64,000 bases of DNA from Prosopocoilus inquinatus (taxonomy: Eukaryota; Arthropoda; Insecta; Coleoptera; Lucanidae), in assembly GCA_036172665.1 (NCBI GenBank), contig CM069877.1, forward strand, positions 27,181,001 through 27,245,000, read 5' to 3'. The position numbers were made by a program, and so were the translations under genes. Below, piece after piece: positions 1 through 11,653 of this stretch (its first letter is position 1; the number at the start of each line of letters is the position of its first letter). The notes beneath the pieces were generated by a model. It worked only from the letters and a program-made list of their open reading frames with translations. It was not told where the DNA came from and searched no databases.

Positions 1-1441
1 ACTATAGAAATATCATTAATTGAAAATCGCGTGTTTGATTCTTCATTTTCGAATACAATCTAAATTCATCATTACTTCCAAAAACATGAAACACATTTTA
101 GATAACTAACGGATCTCTTCTCAATTATGAAACTGTCGTATACAGATGAACATACACCACATTACGATATCTTATACAGTAACGTTATTCACACGTTTAC
201 GTAATATTACGCCTACAAGAATAATTGTTTGTGCACAGTAATTAATGTCGACTTAAATGTTGAATACCTTTGATAAATCATTATTAACTGTAATTTATTT
301 TTTATTCGCAATGTCAATCGTTGAAAAAGTCGGAAAGGACGAAACCGATCGTGAAGAATATCAAATAATTGTAGGAAAACTACGCCTTTCAATTATATTT
401 TTTATTAAACGAACGAGTATGTGCATGTACGTATCGTTCGTACTTACGTACGTATTAGACATGTGACGTACGCAAAGGGACAGGTCACATTTTACATCGT
501 CACCTACCTATGTGACGTGATGATCGAAGGCTGCAAAATGATTTCCCTTCTTCTTTCTTTGAAATGGAAACCTTTCGTTTCCCTACGATGTCTTCTTCCC
601 GCCGCAAAATTGACAATTATATTTTCGGAAGTTAAGTATAATCTTTCGAGACCCCCCCCCCCTCCTTCTCCTTCTTATTAAATTCGATATCACCACCTTA
701 TCCAGTTACGCACAAATTTTCAAAAAGAAAAAAAAAAAAACAAAAAATACTCCTCCGTCAAACGCGCTAATTGAATTCGGACGAGTTCCGAATGCATATT
801 ATTTTTGAATTACAAACAAATAATCATCGCTGCTGAACACGTCTCGGCCAGTGGTGACGGCCGGGATTCGATCTCACCACATTGTGCATCTGCGCACACG
901 TTCTTTTAATAGTCGTGTCTTTTTTCAACTGCTTTCTAAGCTGATCTGATCAGCACCGATAAATAAAAAACAGTTTTCTTGAAAACAAAACACGTAATTC
1001 GCAATTGAATCCGATGGTTCAGATTAGTTAAGGTGCAATTCAGATAAGTTACATCTTTAAAAGAACACGACGCTTTCTACATTTGCTGTTGCTGTTTCAA
1101 TCATTTTATGAAAACGTTTAAGCTTTCATTTCAAATTCGCGTAGATATTATCGCATATATTACACAAAGGCATATTCGCACAACAGTAACGAAGACGAAG
1201 TGATAGTTTAAAATTAAATCGTATTTTTTTATACTACAGCCCTGCCGGACTTAAGAGGCTCGATGCACGCGCAATAATTTCATCTGTCTATACTGCTATA
1301 AACGGCAATACATTAAAACATCACAAGTTTTCTAAAAAAATTTTATTCAAAAATAAAAATAAAAGACTTTGGAACTGTAACTAAAAAGAACAAAAGTATT
1401 AACATCACCGATCACTTTTTTTTATAAAAATAACAACTCAC
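1..1441. other. No gene recognised (AT-rich flank)
   Basis: Only short open frames with no recognisable domain occur here. The stretch has homopolymer runs (C run near 650-661, A run near 729-740) and one tRNA-promoter-like patch listed separately. It may be intron or intergenic DNA of the minus-strand gene whose exons begin at 1442. Confidence 0.5.
838..930 (-). repeat. Possible tRNA-derived SINE fragment
   Basis: Read on the minus strand this patch contains GATCGAATCCCGG, which fits a pol III B box (GWTCRANNC) embedded in a GC-rich block, followed by a short inverted GGCCGTCACCACTGGCC. No complete A box or cloverleaf is visible, so it is at best a decayed SINE or tRNA relic. Confidence 0.22.
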
Positions 1442-4400
1442 GCCGAGTTACAACTGCGTCCTGAGGACGACGACGGACGTCCTCCCGGTGACGGAGGTCA
1501 CCCTCCCGTCCCCGTATTCTGTAAGAAAAATTACTGTTTACAAAAAATTCCCGCTGCCATAAAATGCACATTCTTCTTCGCAAGTACAATTATTAACTAG
1601 GACAAAAATTTGTCAGATAATGAAAACAATTGCAATCATTTTCGGAACAGAACGGAGAAAGTCAACGTAACCGTATACGGTATCGTCCTTCGTCTTTTAT
1701 TCAGAAGTTCGTCCCGACATTTTCAGAACGAATAAAACATTGCAGTAAAGCGGACTCCTTTTCGCATAATTTTTTGTTTTTTTTCTTTCCGCCAAGAGCG
1801 AATAATAAGTTGATCAGTTAAGTCACAGATTGATGATAACTCCTGTTCTCATCCTGAAAATATCGCGAGAAAATTGCGAATCACGGTACGCGTTCCTCAA
1901 TAACAAAAACTGACAATTTCTTTTCCCAGCAACAATCGTTTTAATTCCTTACTCGCTGACCCTTTTCGACATGCGATAACTTACGTTTTTTTTTCCGGCG
2001 GCCGTCGTCGGCGGCGGCGGTGCCACCGCCGCCCCTTCCGACGAAGGGGCCGTCATCCTTTTGGACGAAGAGGCTTCACTGCAAGGAAAATTACATTAAA
2101 AAAAGCCTCGCTGCCATGAACTTCGAATTTTTGCCTCCAAGTAAAATTATTGCATTTGACAAACAAAAAAAAATTCATCGAATTTGTACTTTTTTTTCAA
2201 CAATACTTTCGAAACCCTGTTCGCCTGGGAACATGTAATTTGGTTCCCAGATTAAGAAGGGTCAGAAAAAATGTGTAATTTGGTTCCCAATATTTTAGGT
2301 TTGCCTAATTTTTATGTGTAATTTGGTTCCCGACATTTTTAGTTTACCTGGTCTGTATGTGTAATTTGGTTCCCGAAGGGGATAGCAAATATGTTTATAA
2401 ATGTTTATTTTAGACAAAGTATTTACAACATAAAGTTTTCATAAAAAATATTAACTAAAACACAGAAAGAAACATGTATAGATCGGGAGGCAGTCAGAGA
2501 AATTTTGTGCAACATTTCAAATCTATTTACAATCTATTACAATTATTACAATCTATTTACTTGAAACACTATATGCAAAAATTAACATAAATTTATAATC
2601 TCAAACAGTTACAGCACAGTGAAAAGAAACACATTTAATAAAATGTAGTCGACTAATTTCATTTCTGGAATAAGATTCTATCATTTTTGCTATAAATTTT
2701 TGACGGTTTTTTACTTTACTATTATGTATTTGAGCCTTAATGTTGATGCTTTGTAATTTAACATAAGTTTCAATTTGAAATTCTTTAAGTTTTTCTAAGA
2801 AATTTAAAATGTTTGGATGTGCTTTATAAAAAGACGCATTAAAATGTTTATGAAAAGATTCACAAGCATTAGTAGTGCGTGTAAGTTCAGCTGAATTCTG
2901 AGCCCAAAGAGAGGGTGGAAAGAGAGACTCGTCTGTTATATAATTATCTGTTAAATAATCCGAATACTTTTGAATTTTTTCGTCAGTTGGTGCTATCGCA
3001 AGCAAATCAAAAACAAAGCAGTCGCCAACATCGCGAGGACTTAAAAATGTAAGATCAAAATTCATTCGTAGCCATCTACCAACTTCAGAATGTTCGTTTT
3101 TATATTCGGATGTAAGGCCGTATTCTTGAATTTTTCTGAACCACGATTGGGCAAGGTGAAACCGACAGCCAGTTATTTCTGCTGAAGGAAAAATTTGTTC
3201 GACTGCTTTGTGGATACCTTTCTCAAAATCGATAACAATTTTAGAAATTTTGAATGTAACACCATTATCGTTACAAATAATTATTACTGATTTGAATAGG
3301 TTTTTATACGTTTCTGAGCGTTTATTAGGTAACAATGAAAAAAATAATGGAATGTAATGCCCGCTACAATAACCGTGTAAAGTAAAAAACTGACAAAAAA
3401 ATTGCGCATAATAATTAAACGTACCATCTAAATAAATTTGTGTGACTTTCTCCAAGTTCTGAATATTAGATTTACACGAAAATATCACTATCTGTTCACT
3501 TTTGCTATTACTCAATAAAAATTGTTCACCTCTAGAGGTTTGGATGTTTGCCTCGTCCAGGAAGTCAAAAGTTTCCTCGATGTTTTTCGGTAACCTTGGC
3601 TGAATTTTTCTACGAGCGTTATAGATGTTTCTTCTGACACAAGCAACGTCATGTGTAGTAAATGTTGATGGTAGATTTTCATGTAATATTCTGCGAATGA
3701 TCTTCGCAGGTTTTTCGGACAGGTCCTCTACAGCTTTTCGTTTGCAGGCAGAATTAACGATTTGGCGATTTAAGTCCTGCACAACTGCATCATGAAAATG
3801 TTCTTGTATATGTTTTGTAACTGTTAAACTTTTATCACATTCGCCCAAAGTAAGAACAAATGATTTGCACTTTCTGTTTGTACAAGTCCATCGCTTCTCA
3901 CCACTTTTCAGTGCCTTTTGAAAACCATATTTATAGTTATTAATACTTAATAACTGTTTTCCTCAAAATTATTTCTGGATCCATGGCGAGAATTTAACAC
4001 AACTTTAAAGGAAAGTGAATGTCACTGGGCAAGCACAATTCAAAACAACTGAACGTCACAGAACTCTAAATAAAAGTAAAATTCATACAGCAAACATTCG
4101 TAACATATAATTAATATTTCATTTTCCCAGTATTTTTCCAGTATTCGTACTTGAATAAACAAGGGATTACGCAGGTAATGCCTCTAACCCTGCAATGCTC
4201 GGGAACCAAATTACCAATCACCTTTTTGGGACTGGGAACCAAATTACAATTATTAACAGGCATCCTAAATTGATATCTAATCTACTACCTGCCGGGAACC
4301 AAATTACCAACACGGGTTCGCCTGTTACCCTTTTGTCATGTGATTACTTACGCGGGTTTCTTGGGCGTTAGCCGCCTCGCCTTTTGGCGACGGCCCGGCG

Positions 4401-5207
4401 GCGTGTAACTGTAAAGAAAATTACATTAAAGAAATAAAAACTTGGCAATGCGACGAATTTGAGCTTGAAAATAAAAAAAAATAATTCCTCCGGTAATTAA
4501 TAATTCTAACGATAAAAAAAAAAAACAATTTGATGTCTGTAAACACCTCTTCGAGCTATCTTTAACGTAGAATTCGTCACTCTTTCCTACATTCGACTAA
4601 AAACGCATTTTCCGTTGCAAACTCAACTTGCGGCTTCTTTGTACGGAACGACCCCTATATTTTTACAATGCAATGAGAAAAGATAATGAGCACTATAACT
4701 TTCGATGAAATTAAACGACACGTCTTCGCTTATTTAAAGTGACCTGTTAAAAAATTTGCCACCGTAATTAATCTGCAGTACGGTTAAATTCTTACGCTCT
4801 AATTCGAATTTTTTAGCCGACAATGCTGCTCACTTCATTTCGATCAATTTCAAACATCGTATTATCCTTTGCTCAACTTTTCAAAATTGGCGGTAAAGAC
4901 CGGGGGCGTGGCTTACTTCAACGCCATGCCACAAATGGAAAGATAGAGAATACGTGCCGAGAACGCCGAAAATGCATAACAAAAAACGAAATAAACCGCG
5001 AACCAACAACGACCGATCGCTTCCGTATCACTCAAGCCACCGGATAGCAACAATTTTCGGACGGTTCTTCCGGAAAAACCCACAATAAAATAAATAAACG
5101 ACGGAAAAAATTTACTACTCACCTGATTTCGCTGTCGGACATATTGTGGTAATGAAAACAGGTGTACCACCACAAAATAACACACACGACAGTTACCTGC
5201 GCTTTCC

Positions 5208-5238
<31 letters not shown>

Positions 5239-5304
5239 ACGATTTGACACGATAATTTAATGAAAATTGAACGCAATAGACGACAATACTTACCGGGCCT
5301 CCAT
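1442..5304 (-). CDS. Candidate small-exon gene A, low-complexity basic/Ala-Pro protein
   Basis: Unrecognised gene inferred from splice signals. Minus-strand order: first exon 5304-5294 (ATG GAG GCC CG, then GTAAGT) or alternative first exon 5142-5123 (ATG TCC GAC AGC..., then GTGAGT). Then come exon 4408-4352 (57 nt, TTACAG acceptor, GTAAGT donor), exon 2078-1985 (94 nt, TTGCAG acceptor, GTAAGT donor) and exon 1518-1442. Phases agree: either first exon (phase 2) reads through the next two without a stop, giving a short protein rich in Arg/Lys, then Ala/Pro, and the last exon ends it after six codons. The last exon still has a GTGAG donor, so the 3' structure is uncertain. A MULE transposon lies in the intron between the 57-nt and 94-nt exons. 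The 5' flank is duplicated near 13.4-14.2 kb, where a paralogous arrangement starts. No domain is recognised. Confidence 0.35.
2235..2374 (+). repeat. MULE left subterminal motif array (4 copies)
   Basis: The 14-mer GTAATTTGGTTCCC occurs at 2235-2248, 2275-2288, 2318-2331 and 2361-2374, spaced about 40 bp. Each is followed by unrelated spacer. Such arrays are probable transposase binding sites; the function is inferred. Confidence 0.8.
2601..3984 (-). pseudogene. MULE transposase with FLYWCH zinc finger (5' frameshift)
   Basis: The catalytic frame is open from about 3967 down to the stop at 2601. Codons before 3848 encode a FLYWCH-type finger (GFQKAL..., then WTC and CK spacing). The MULE domain follows: first Asp in the DGTF motif at residue 141 and second Asp in VIDFEKG near residue 207, both counted from the codon at 3848. 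The CRFH signature typical of MULEs is at 228-231, and a candidate catalytic Glu lies in the ACESFHKHF region. The only ATG in a suitable place (3984-3982) starts a short matching N-terminus in a different frame, so a one-base frameshift near 3955-3970 probably separates it from the finger. Otherwise the transposase is uninterrupted. It would cut and paste the element through the subterminal arrays. Confidence 0.82.
4201..4307 (-). repeat. MULE right subterminal motif array (3 copies)
   Basis: GGGAACCAAATTAC, the reverse complement of the left-end motif, occurs at 4201-4214, 4234-4247 and 4294-4307. Together with the left array it gives inverted clustered sites at both ends of the transposon. 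Confidence 0.8.
4409..5122. other. No gene seen; intronic/5' region of gene A
   Basis: AT-rich sequence with poly-A runs. No domain-bearing frame is present. It would be intron 1 of candidate gene A. A (C)n(CA)n simple repeat lies just upstream at about 5209-5238. Confidence 0.4.
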
Positions 5305-5305
5305 A

Positions 5306-5642
5306 GTATCAACAACGAAACTTCTTTTACAGATCAGCGAATCCGAAGCGGTGCCGCCAATAATATAGCGCCTCGGCACACAACTAACGCGACGCGCGAT
5401 CGTTTGAAACTGACCGCGAACTTTTAAGATGCGAAATTCCGCGTTCAAGCCTAAACACGAATAACAATTAGTTCCAATTAATACCACCGTCTCTTTTTCC
5501 CGCCAACGTCCGAATAGAACCTCCTGCATTAAGCATTCAAGACGAAGCGAAAAATAAAAAAAAAATTCACATCGCATCGAAATTCACATTCGATTCGAAA
5601 CTTTACATCGAAATATAACTAATACTAAACAGTGTTGTCCGT
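5306..5642 (-). repeat. Segmental duplication, copy 1 (5' flank of gene A)
   Basis: This stretch, read beside 13440-13800, shares long blocks such as ATGCGAAATTCCGCGTTCAA and AACTAATACTA at similar spacing. The gypsy-like element inserted at 5643 interrupts this copy, while the copy near 13.8 kb has no such element. The match resumes after the retrotransposon at about 10320. Confidence 0.6.
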
Positions 5643-5813
5643 TGTAATGTAGTAGAAAGAACCCTAGAGGGCGTATGCGTACACAGTCAGTTTTAGATGC
5701 GACGCCATGCGGGAGTCTATTCATAGCACTAGGTTAGCGAAGATGTACATGGTGTTGTTTGCCCGAAAGAAATAAATAAAAACATGTATAAAACATTATT
5801 ACACTTTATTACA
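5643..5813 (+). repeat. 5' LTR (171 bp)
   Basis: Begins TGTAATGTAGTAG and ends TTTATTACA. It contains AATAAA-like sequence (AAATAAATAAA) near its 3' part, which could serve as polyadenylation signal. It matches the 3' LTR at 170 of 171 positions. Confidence 0.93.
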
Positions 5814-5814
5814 T

Positions 5815-5825
5815 TGGCGACGAGG
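5815..5825 (+). promoter_or_regulatory. Primer binding site, probably tRNA-Ser
   Basis: TGGCGACGAGG starts one base after the LTR end. It is complementary to the 3' end (CCTCGTCG plus CCA) that I recall for animal tRNA-Ser(GCT). The position is exactly where a minus-strand primer site is expected. Confidence 0.65.
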
Positions 5826-5935
5826 TAAAAGCAACAAAAAGAAGAAAGTTCATTAAGTAAGCAGGGCGTTTATTTAAGGAAAATTTTAAGTGCACAAGGT
5901 GTGTATCGAATTAGTGTATCCATTTTTGAAGTAAC

Positions 5936-8900
5936 ATGGCGGAACAAGAGGGAACCCGAATGCAAGTTTGCGGGAACATTGGGAGTTTGAGAGAATACAA
6001 CACATCAGAAAATTGGAAATTGTATTTTGAGAGGTTAGATCAGTATTTACTTGCCAATTATGTTGCAGAAGATAGAAAAGTGGCAGTTTTGCTAACATCT
6101 ATAGGGGATGAGGCTTACAGAATTTTGAGGGATTTATGTGACCCGATTCTTCCCAAGGATAAAAGTTACGGGGAACTTTGTGAAATTTTGGACCGTCAGT
6201 TTTCGCCAAGAGTTTCGGTATACAGGAAAAGAATTGAATTTTACAATATTAAGCAAAACACTAATGAAAGCGTGAATGAATATTATGTTCGTATTAAAAA
6301 TGCAGCTGCTTTGTGTAAATTTGGTAACAGATTGCAAGAAATATTAGCCGATAAGTTTGTAACGGGATTAGCGAATAGGAAAGTGCTCGATAGACTGTGT
6401 GAGGAAGATGAAAGTAAAAAATTAGAAGATTTGATGGAAATTGCTCTCAAAAGAGAAGCAGCGGCCAAGGTGGAGGCAACGGAGGTAAATCGTTTAGAAT
6501 TTAAGAAGAAACCAGCAAAGGAGTGCAGCTTTACGAAGAAGGAGCAGGGTGCAAACAGTGTAAAGGAAATGAACCAAAAGGAACATTTTCAAAACTCTAA
6601 AGTGCGATGCAAAGCATGTGGAAAGGGGGCGCACAATTTTGCAAACTGTAAGTACAAACAGTACATATGTAAAATTTGCAAAAAAAAGGGACACTTAGCA
6701 GTAGTATGTAACAGTGTTGCAAAGAATCATTTTGTTGAGGTAGAAGGACAGATTAGTAACGATGAAGATGAAAAGATAATCGACATGTTTCATGTAAATG
6801 CGTCTGAAATTGTAAAACCAATTACGGTTAAATTAGCCATTGAAAATGTACCCATTTACATGGAAGTAGATTCAGGAGCAGGGGTGTCATTATTGCCAGA
6901 AAATGTTTACGAGGAAAAATTTTCACACATAAAATTGTTAACTACGGCAGTTAAATTAAGAACATATGATGGAAACTGTATTAAACCAGTAGGCGAAATT
7001 TTTGCAGAAGTTAAATATAAAAATAGTCAGAAACGTTGTAGATTTATAATAGTAAAAGACGGTAGTAAATCCTTATTAGGTAGAGATCTTTTAAAATCAT
7101 TTAATATGATAGATGCTATTACACAAACCGTAGCAAGCATTAAAGTTGTAGAGAAAGAAAATCCATTAAATTTAGATATATTGTTAAGTGAATTCCAGGA
7201 TTTATTTAAGGTCGAATTAGGTAGTTTTAAGTATAAAAAAATTAGCTTAAATTTAAGAGAAAATGTAACGCCTGTATTTCATAAACCTAGACCGATACCT
7301 TTTGCTTTTAAGGACAAAGTAAATGCGGAATTAGATAAATTAGAAAAAGAAGGAGTAATAGTAAAAATTGAGAGTAGCGAGTGGGGTACGCCATTAGTGC
7401 CGGTGATAAAACCAAATAACGTTTTGAGACTCTGTGCAGATTATAAAGTCACAATAAATAAATTTATTGAAGATTGTCAATATCCTCTTCCAAGGATTGA
7501 AGAAATTTTTGCGGCATTACAAGGAGGTCAAGAATTTACCAAGCTAGATTTTAGAAATGCTTATAATCAGTTATTAGTAAGTGAAGACACTGGTAAACTC
7601 TTAGCCTGGAGTACACATCGCGGTATATATGCATTAAATAGATTACCATATGGGACCAAGCCAGCTTGTGGTATTTTTCAAAAGGTGGTCGAGAAAGTTT
7701 TGCAAGGAGCAAAAGGGGTAGTAAATTTTATGGACGACATTGTGGTAACAGGTAAAACAAAGAAAGAGCATCTGGAGAATTTAAAGGCAGTTTTTATTCG
7801 ATTAAATGATGCAGGATTTAGATTGAATTTAAAAAAATGTAGCTTTTTCGAAACAAAAATAAATTACTTAGGACACATTATTAGTGCAGAAGGCTTACAA
7901 AAAGATCCATTAAAAGTAAAAGCAATTTTAGACTCACCTAAGCCAACAGATATTAACGAAATTCGAAGCTATGTAGGGATGGTTAACTACTATGGAAAAT
8001 TTTGTCCAAAGCTCAGTGGAGTATTAGAACCTTTGTATCAATTGTTAAAAGCAAATACACCATTCAAGTGGACTAAGGAATGTGAGTTAGCGTTCAAGAC
8101 GTCAAAAGAAATGATAACTTCAGATATGGTATTAGTACATTATAATCCCGATTTTCCATTAAAATTGGCTTGTGATGCATCATCCAAGGGAATCGGAGCT
8201 GTTCTATTGCATGTTTTTCCCGATAACATAGAAAAGCCTGTTTGTTTTGCTTCACGTGTTTTGAATAACGCAGAAAGAAGATATTCGGTGATTCATAAGG
8301 AAGCACTAGCGTTATATTGGGGCATCAAGAAATTCCATCAGTATTTAGCAGGACGTAAATTTATCTTGGCGACCGACCACAAACCACTTTTAGCACTTTT
8401 CGGAGAGGAAAAAGGAATTCCTACAATGACAGCTGGAAGACTGCAGAGATGGGCAGCATACATAGCGGAATTTAATTATACATTGAAATACATTAAAGGA
8501 TGCAAAAATGCAGGAGCAGATGGTCTCTCACGTTTACCCTTAGATGTAAAAGATGAGGAAGAAATGAAGAATGATTATCTACATTTCATAGAAGGATCGA
8601 TGCCAATAGATGCATTAAAAGTGAGAAGTGAAACCAGAAATGATCCTATTTTGAAAAAAGTCTACGAATTTATCAATGGAGGATAGCCAGAAAAGGTAAC
8701 AGAAGAATTAAGACCATATACAAAAAGAAAACTCGAACTCAGCATTGATAAAGGAATTATCATGTGGGGATACAGAGTGGTCGTACCAAGGAAACTACAA
8801 AAAGCTTTACTAGATAATGTTCACAGCACACACATGGGAATGACTAAAATGAAGACATTAGTTCGTTCTTACTTTTGGTTTCCAGGAGTGGATAAGCAGA

Positions 8901-10030
8901 TTGAATACCTAGTGAATGGTTGTTCAGCGTGCGTTTCTGTAAGACCCGAACCAGAAAAAGCTAAATTAATAAAATGGGAACAAGCAGAAAGACCATTTGA
9001 TAGAGTTCATTTAGACTTTTTTGGACCGGTGGAAGGAAAGATCTATTTAATTTTGATCGATACGTTTACGAAGTGGCCAGAAGTAATAGAAATGCAGAGG
9101 ACAGACACGAATACGACAATCGAGAAATTACGAGAGATTTTTGCGAGATTTGGGTTACCTAGGAAAATAATAACAGACAATGGTAGACAATTTACTTCTT
9201 CAGAATTCATGACATTTTGTTCTAAAAATAAAATAAAATTTATCACGTCACCGCCTTACCATCCAGCGACTAACGGAGCTGCCGAGAATACAGTAAAATC
9301 TGTGAAACGAGGGATATTTAAAGCGTTAAAGGATAAAAGGAATCGCAATGTTTCTTTAAGTACCATAATTAGCAGATATTTATTGACTTATAGAAATACA
9401 CCTCATTGCGAAACACAGGAAAGTCCGGCAGTGCTGATGTTTGGAAGAAGACTTCAAACACATTTAGACTTCTTAAATAGTAGAAACTTGTTAAGTCAGG
9501 GTACGCAGGAATTGTATTTTAAAGGAAAAAGAGAAGTAAGTTTTGAAGAAGGTGAAGAAGTGTATGCAAGGGATTACAGAAATCCAAACAAAAAAGGGTG
9601 GAAGAAAGCAAAAATAGTAGAAGTGTTAGGTCTGAGAACATATTTAGTGAAAGTTATGGAAGAAAATTTAGTGTGGAAAAGGCACAGTGATCAGTTACTA
9701 AAAAGCAATGACTGTAATAAAGACATAGATGTAAGTTTAGAGAGTAAGGAGACTTCAGAGAGTAATAGGGAAGTTAATGTAATACCAGTACCAATCTTAC
9801 CCTTATTTAATGACAGATTAAACACAAGCAAAAAGGTAGCTAGTATTACAGAAACTGCTCCAATGGAAAAAGAAAAAGTGAACGTAGCTGAAAAAGAGAT
9901 TAAGAGTAAAGTAGAATCTAAAGATAATGAAGAGAATAGGAAAATTGAAAATGTGTCAAAATCGAAAATCGATATAGTATTGTCGCGACCAAAACGTACA
10001 ATTAAACCGCCAAATCGTTTAAATTTGTAA
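5936..10030 (+). pseudogene. Gag-Pol polyprotein of the gypsy-like element (one in-frame stop)
   Basis: One reading frame runs from the ATG at 5936 to 10030, broken only by a TAG at 8684-8686, so it is near-intact. Residues 1-200 are a gag-like helical region. Two CCHC zinc knuckles start at residues 225 and 245. The aspartic protease active site DSGA is at 312-315. The RT has its first Asp in TKLDF (538) and the catalytic FMDD at 598-601. RNase H has DASS at 747-750, followed by an HKEALA block and a TDHKP block. After the TAG comes the integrase with an HHCC-like finger and a DDE triad at residues 85, 139 and 175 counted from the ATG at 8762, a D35E spacing. Gag and pol share one frame with no shift. 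The stop falls between RNase H and integrase and would block integrase synthesis in this copy. Confidence 0.92.
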
Positions 10031-10046
10031 TCTAGGGAGGAAGGGA
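10029..10046 (+). promoter_or_regulatory. Polypurine tract of the gypsy-like element
   Basis: The purine-rich GGGAGGAAGGGA directly abuts the 3' LTR, the normal site for plus-strand priming. It lies just after the gag-pol stop codon. Confidence 0.8.
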
Positions 10047-10217
10047 TGTAATGTAGTAGAAAGAACCCTAGAGGGCGTATGCGTACACAGTCAGTTTTAG
10101 ATGCGACGCCATGCGGGAGTCTATTCATAGCACTAGGTTAGCGAAGATGTACATGGTGTTGTTTGCCTGAAAGAAATAAATAAAAACATGTATAAAACAT
10201 TATTACACTTTATTACA
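10047..10217 (+). repeat. 3' LTR (171 bp)
   Basis: Same 171-bp sequence as the 5' LTR with one substitution (TTTGCCTGAAAG here, TTTGCCCGAAAG in the 5' LTR). Followed immediately by the TCCGT target duplication. Confidence 0.93.
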
Positions 10218-11653
10218 TCCGTGATAATGGTTTCGAAACTTTTGTCAGAGTGGCGAAAGAAAGTGAGCCGAACCGCTTTCGAAAACTTCAGTTGGCCAGA
10301 CTTGTCGCGAGGCAAGGTCGTGCACGACAGGTAACCTCAAAACTGGCACGAGTCAATTTTGCAAATAAGAACCGAATTTTAAATTTATTTCCGACAACAA
10401 GAGGCGATCAAGTGCGCACATCTTGCATCAGAAACTATTCAACGTGTTCGGAAACGTCAGGGAACAGGGTAATAATGTCTATGAAATAAAATCGATCTTT
10501 CCATTTGCAGCAAAAAAAAAGAAGAAACCAAATCACAATGCCTACATTCGACTGACTAAAAAAAAAAAAAAGAGATCGCCAACGTTTAAGGATAAACATT
10601 TGTTAAAATTTCACCTCATGTCAACACTTACAACACTGTCGTTCTCCTCACCGAAACGAGCAGAGACATCATGAAGAGTTAGATAGTTGGGTCGTCGTCA
10701 ACTACCACTGCGTGAAGCGAAACAGATTACAATTGGGGCACCTCACGGCACGTGCCGTCTACACAGTCGCAGCAGCGGCACCTGCACGGACACAAGTACA
10801 TGTCGATTCAATTCTTAAATAAATCCTCCCGTACGCACGCCAGTCGGATGACAACGACGGCTAGCCATTTGTTCCGGGCCGCTGACAACGAGCAACGACT
10901 AACCTCATACTTTCAGTTTCACAGACAACCTCATGAGCTTTCACTCATAATCCTGCAAACGATTCAGCTGATAGAGAACAAAGATCAAAACAAAAACATT
11001 ACGTTTCCGACACGGTCGCCACCAGAGAATCGGATTCACAATGCCCGGGTAGGAGAGATCAAAGTATTCAATCTCATTCCGGTCGGCTAAAGTTGAATGG
11101 CATTTTGAAAGTTGCAAGAGACTTCCACACTTCCTTTCATCGTCCGTGTACGAACCGAGAAGAACGGACAGCGACAATTACTTTACGCGTGCCCGCGCTG
11201 ATAGCTTGGTATAAATTGAATTGCATCACGGAATCTTTTCCTTTTAAATACCTTCGAACGTGGTGTATGAAACGTTCGTTCTCAAACTTCACAAACGGAT
11301 ACATCTCGAACAGTACTTTAAGAAACCTAAACGGGGACATTTGGTGTCAAATAATTTTAGGAAAGCCAACTTTTAAATTAAAATGGAACTTTGTTTCAAA
11401 ATGCAGCAACCGGCGTGTATACGCCACAGTTACTCCGGTTGCAGTCTTTGGTACAACAGTCGTAAGATCGGGCAACACCTCCGATAAACGACAATCCTAT
11501 TCGTACGATTCATTGATTTAAAGTATCTCAATATTTAACACAACGAATTTTTTATTTTTGTAAAACAATATGGAAATAATTAACGGTTTTCTTACTGCAA
11601 AAAAAACAAAAACAAAAATCAATTTGGATTATATCTTTGTAAAAACAACTCAC
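10218..11653. other. No gene recognised; part of duplicated flank
   Basis: Several short open frames exist but none has a domain. The block 10320-10510 is homologous to 13985-14165 (shared GTAACCTCAAAACTG and AATAAAATCGATCTTT-like stretches). Potential plus-strand donor sites (CAG/GTAACC at about 10330) are present in both copies, so an unannotated exon on this strand is possible but unsupported. Confidence 0.35.
10320..10510 (+). repeat. Segmental duplication, copy 1 (second part)
   Basis: Shares the sequence order GTAACCTCAAAACTG, CACGAGTCAATTTTGCAAATA-like and ATTTATTTCC/ATTCATTTCC with 13985-14165, with many substitutions. It is the continuation of the 5306-5642 match after the inserted retrotransposon. 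Confidence 0.6.

Larger units (their letters stand above)
2228..4315 (-). mobile_element. MULE (Mutator-like) DNA transposon, about 2.1 kb
   Basis: The element is flanked by a perfect 9-bp direct repeat, GTTCGCCTG, at 2219-2227 and 4316-4324, which fits the 8-10 bp target duplications of Mutator-like elements. Its ends carry inverted subterminal arrays of GTAATTTGGTTCCC: four copies at the left, three reverse-complement copies at the right. The single gene inside has a FLYWCH finger and a MULE DDE transposase domain. It lies in a predicted intron of the minus-strand gene A. Confidence 0.85.
5643..10217 (+). mobile_element. Ty3/gypsy-type LTR retrotransposon, young copy
   Basis: Two 171-bp LTRs (5643-5813 and 10047-10217), both TG...CA, differ at a single position (C/T near 5764 and 10168). 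A perfect 5-bp target duplication TCCGT lies at 5638-5642 and 10218-10222. Just inside the 5' LTR is a tRNA-complementary primer site, and just before the 3' LTR a polypurine tract. One long gag-pol frame lies between them with a single in-frame stop. Near-identical LTRs imply recent insertion. The domain order gag, zinc knuckles, protease, RT, RNase H, integrase is Ty3/gypsy; the serine-type primer site hints at the Mag-like clade, which is inference. Confidence 0.93.

Noticed and set aside
838..930. Intact tRNA gene
   Set aside because: Only a B-box-like match; no A box at proper spacing, no acceptor stem or cloverleaf.
11093..11521. 142-codon plus-strand frame as a gene
   Set aside because: No domain, promoter or splice support, and a competing frame lies opposite.
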